Below, piece by piece: positions 15,036 to 16,534 of a stretch of DNA of 16,534 nt. The stretch spans positions 1,482 through 18,015 of the forward strand of contig JAHEKL010000025.1 in the NCBI GenBank assembly GCA_024638345.1, in the 5' to 3' direction. The translations under genes were made by a program, and so were the position numbers. The notes beneath the pieces were generated by a model, which worked only from the letters and a program-made list of their open reading frames with translations, ran no database searches and had not been told where the DNA came from. Origin of the DNA: Gammaproteobacteria bacterium (GTDB lineage: Bacteria; Gemmatimonadota; Gemmatimonadetes; Longimicrobiales; Gaopeijiaceae). The first letter of the stretch is position 1. Each line of letters begins with the position of its first letter.

Positions 15036-15454
15036 GAGAGATCGACCCGGAACCCGGGGATGGCCTGGAGCTTGTCGAGCGTCCCGCCAGTGTGGCCCAG
15101 ACCCCGGCCCGAGATCATCGGCACCGCCACCCCCACCGACGCGACGAGCGGCGCCAGCACGATGGACACTTTGTCACCCACGCCGCCCGTCGAGTGCTTG
15201 TCGACCCGCGGCGGCACGTGGTCGCCGAACTCCAGTCGCTTGCCCGACGCAGACATCGCATCGGTCAGCGCCCCCAGCTCGATGTCGTCGAGCCCCCGCA
15301 GCACCACCGCCATGAGCAGCGCGGCCATCTGGTAATCCGGCACGTCACCCTCCGTGTAGGCGCGCACCAAGAACCGCCACTCGTCTTCTGTCAACGACAG
15401 TCCGTGCCGCTTGCGCTCAATGAGGGTGGACACAATCATTACTCGGTCACTCAC
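15029..15454 (-). pseudogene. deoA: N-terminal fragment of thymidine/pyrimidine-nucleoside phosphorylase (DeoA-like)
   Basis: About 142 codons match the start of DeoA-family pyrimidine-nucleoside phosphorylase, which cleaves thymidine with phosphate. Visible landmarks: LIERKRHGLSLTEDEW, the DYQMAALLMAV helix, the phosphate-binding KHSTGGVGDKVS and SGRGLGHTGGTLDKL. After GFRVDLSVE the family sequence stops, and the frame enters the DUF5916 coding DNA out of register. A stop follows at 14984 after an unrelated tail (AGSRERSARSIWEP). Full DeoA is about 430 aa, so roughly two thirds is missing. The start could be GTG 15454 or ATG 15439; neither has a decisive ribosome binding site. Divergent from the TPR gene 23 bases away. 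Broken by rearrangement or by a chimeric assembly join. Confidence 0.85.
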
Positions 15455-15477
15455 CTTTCGGCGTCAATGGAGTCGTC

Positions 15478-16260
15478 ATGCGTGCTGCGTTCTCGGTCAC
15501 CCTCATGCTCCTCTTGGGAGCGCCGGCCGTCGCCGCTCAGTCGTCGTACGACGAGCTGGTGCGACGGGGTGACAGTCTGTCCCACGCCTTGGAACCGGCC
15601 AAGGCGCTGGAGGCCTACCGTGCTGCCTACATGACCGATCAAACGTACGAGGCGATGTGGAAGTTCGCCGAAGCGCAGATCGACGTGGCGAAGCAGCTCG
15701 AGGACACAAAGCAGGCCAAGCTACGAGACAGCCTGTACGCCGTGGCCGAGATCTATTCGCGAGCGGCGATTCACACCGACTCGCTCGACGCCGAGGGGCA
15801 TTTCATGCTCGCCAACGCCTTGGGTCGCCTGTCTCGAACCCGCGGCGGCAAGGAGCGCGTGCGCTTCGCCAAAGAGATCTACGAATCCGCGGCGCGCGCC
15901 GTTGCGCTCAACCCGGCTCACGACGGGGCCTATCATGTGCTCGGGGCGTGGCATGCCGAGGTGAAGCGCCTCTCGGGCATCGCGAAGTTCTTCGCGAAGA
16001 CGTTTTTCGGCGCGGGGTTTCTCGACCGTGCCAGCTGGGATTCTGCGGCCGTCAATCTCGAGCGGGCCGTGGAGCTGCGGCCGGAATACGTATACCACCG
16101 ACTGGAACTGGCCGAGATCTACATCGCTGTGGAGCGGTATGCCGATGCACGGCGCGAGCTCGATGCGCTCTTGGCGCTGACGCCGACGAGTGACGTGTCG
16201 GACCCGCAGTACCAGTCGGAGGCCCGGGCGCTCCTTTCGGAGCTCCGCGACCGGCCCTGA
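15478..16260 (+). CDS. Secreted TPR-repeat protein (RMD-like)
   Basis: Exported protein of 260 aa with a Sec signal peptide (MRAAFSVTLMLLLGAPAVAA, cleavage near residue 19-20). Helical tetratricopeptide-like repeats follow: DELVRRGDSLSHALEPAKALEAY, a second unit around YEAMWKFAEAQ, DAEGHFMLANALGR near 100-115, AHDGAYHVLGAWHAEV near 146-161, and YHRLELAEIYIAVERYADAR near 201-220. The pattern, including KFFAKTFFGAGFLDRAS, resembles bacterial proteins annotated as regulator-of-microtubule-dynamics-like TPR proteins. No enzymatic motif is visible, so a periplasmic protein-binding role is likely. GGAG 5 bases before ATG 15478 supports the start. Convergent with the YtxH-like gene. Confidence 0.83.
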   Translation: MRAAFSVTLMLLLGAPAVAAQSSYDELVRRGDSLSHALEPAKALEAYRAAYMTDQTYEAMWKFAEAQIDVAKQLEDTKQAKLRDSLYAVAEIYSRAAIHTDSLDAEGHFMLANALGRLSRTRGGKERVRFAKEIYESAARAVALNPAHDGAYHVLGAWHAEVKRLSGIAKFFAKTFFGAGFLDRASWDSAAVNLERAVELRPEYVYHRLELAEIYIAVERYADARRELDALLALTPTSDVSDPQYQSEARALLSELRDRP

Positions 16261-16266
16261 CCGCGG

Positions 16267-16291
16267 CGGGACAACGACGTCAGTTGTCCCG
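16267..16291. terminator. Perfect hairpin between convergent genes, possible bidirectional terminator
   Basis: CGGGACAAC (16267-16275) and GTTGTCCCG (16283-16291) form a perfect 9-bp stem with a 7-base loop. It lies just after the TPR stop and covers the stop and last codons of the YtxH-like gene. There is no T-run on either side, so intrinsic termination would be weak or non-classical. Confidence 0.5.
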
Positions 16292-16534
16292 ATGGAGGCG
16301 ACGGCGCAGCTGCCGCTGCCGGCGCCGGAGTTCCCGCTCAGCCCCATCGCGCCAGTCATCGAAGTGCTCGCGTGCGTCGTCCGATACGTCTCGGATCCTC
16401 GACCGCAAACGGCGTCTGGTCACATCCCCGCGCTCGGGTGCGAACAGAAACGCCACCCCGGCACCGATGAGCGCTCCGACCAGCAGTCCGCCGATGAATC
16501 CCACAATGCCGCTCGCGCCATCGTGATCGGCGAG
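16280..16534 (-). CDS. YtxH-like small membrane protein, N-terminus beyond right edge
   Basis: A glycine-rich single TM helix (GFIGGLLVGALIGAGVAFLF) is followed by APERGD and a highly charged Arg-rich tail with coiled-coil character (RRRLRSRIRDVSDDAREHF..., ending in LHRDN). This is the layout of YtxH/gas-vesicle-like small proteins, whose role is poorly known (envelope or stress association in several phyla). A GTG at 16504 could serve as start. However, the frame stays open to the window edge and encodes ADHDGASGIV, similar to the usual short polar N-terminus of this family, so the true start is probably just outside. Eighty-four residues are visible. Convergent with the TPR gene, separated by 19 bases. 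Confidence 0.75.
   Translation of the reverse strand, partial: LADHDGASGIVGFIGGLLVGALIGAGVAFLFAPERGDVTRRRLRSRIRDVSDDAREHFDDWRDGAERELRRRQRQLRRRLHRDN

Overview
This is a dense, GC-rich window with almost no non-coding DNA. Many genes overlap at start/stop codons and several start at GTG or TTG. It fits a diderm bacterium: periplasmic glucan synthesis genes, an outer-membrane-type DUF5916 barrel, Sec and lipoprotein signal peptides. The DUF5916 barrel, the YtxH-like protein and the general style suggest a Gemmatimonadota-like lineage, but sequence reading alone cannot settle this. I saw no tRNA, rRNA, CRISPR array or transposase.

Layout. (1) 1-3573, minus strand: opgG then opgH (opgH runs off the left edge), for osmoregulated periplasmic glucan (OPG) backbone synthesis. 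(2) 3682-7573, plus strand, divergent from opgG: four genes joined by 8-, 4- and 8-base overlaps, namely a five-TM sulfatase-fold transferase, a cytochrome b561, an FkbM methyltransferase and a creatininase-family amidohydrolase. (3) 7625-13116: a GTP-derived pteridine/pyrimidine-type block. It holds a GTP cyclohydrolase II with a decayed RibB-like N-terminal domain (minus), a stand-alone RibD-type reductase (plus), and a minus-strand operon of dehydrogenase, PTPS/QueD-like protein, GT4 glycosyltransferase and SAM methyltransferase. (4) 13115-13924, plus: a CDP-alcohol phosphatidyltransferase whose start codon shares bases with the divergent dehydrogenase start. (5) 13902 to the right edge: the C-terminal part of a DUF5916 protein joined directly to the N-terminal third of a DeoA-like phosphorylase (both broken at about 15,035), then a secreted TPR protein and a YtxH-like protein.

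How the genes may work together. The opgGH side makes beta-glucan, and the sulfatase-fold membrane enzyme is a good candidate to add phosphoglycerol- or phosphoethanolamine-type groups to it or to another envelope polymer. The third block resembles a biosynthetic pathway that opens GTP, reduces a product, passes it to a pterin-binding PTPS-fold protein, oxidises it, methylates it and glycosylates it. The PTPS-like protein has lost the catalytic Cys, the Asp-His pair and one zinc His of the canonical family but keeps the Glu that anchors pterin. The block is therefore unlikely to be ordinary riboflavin, tetrahydrobiopterin or queuosine synthesis, and it is the best candidate here for an undescribed system, perhaps a glycosylated and methylated pteridine. 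That product is inference.

The deoA/DUF5916 junction at the right is either a real deletion or rearrangement, or an assembly chimera. Genes to its right should not be assumed neighbours of those to its left until reads spanning it are checked.
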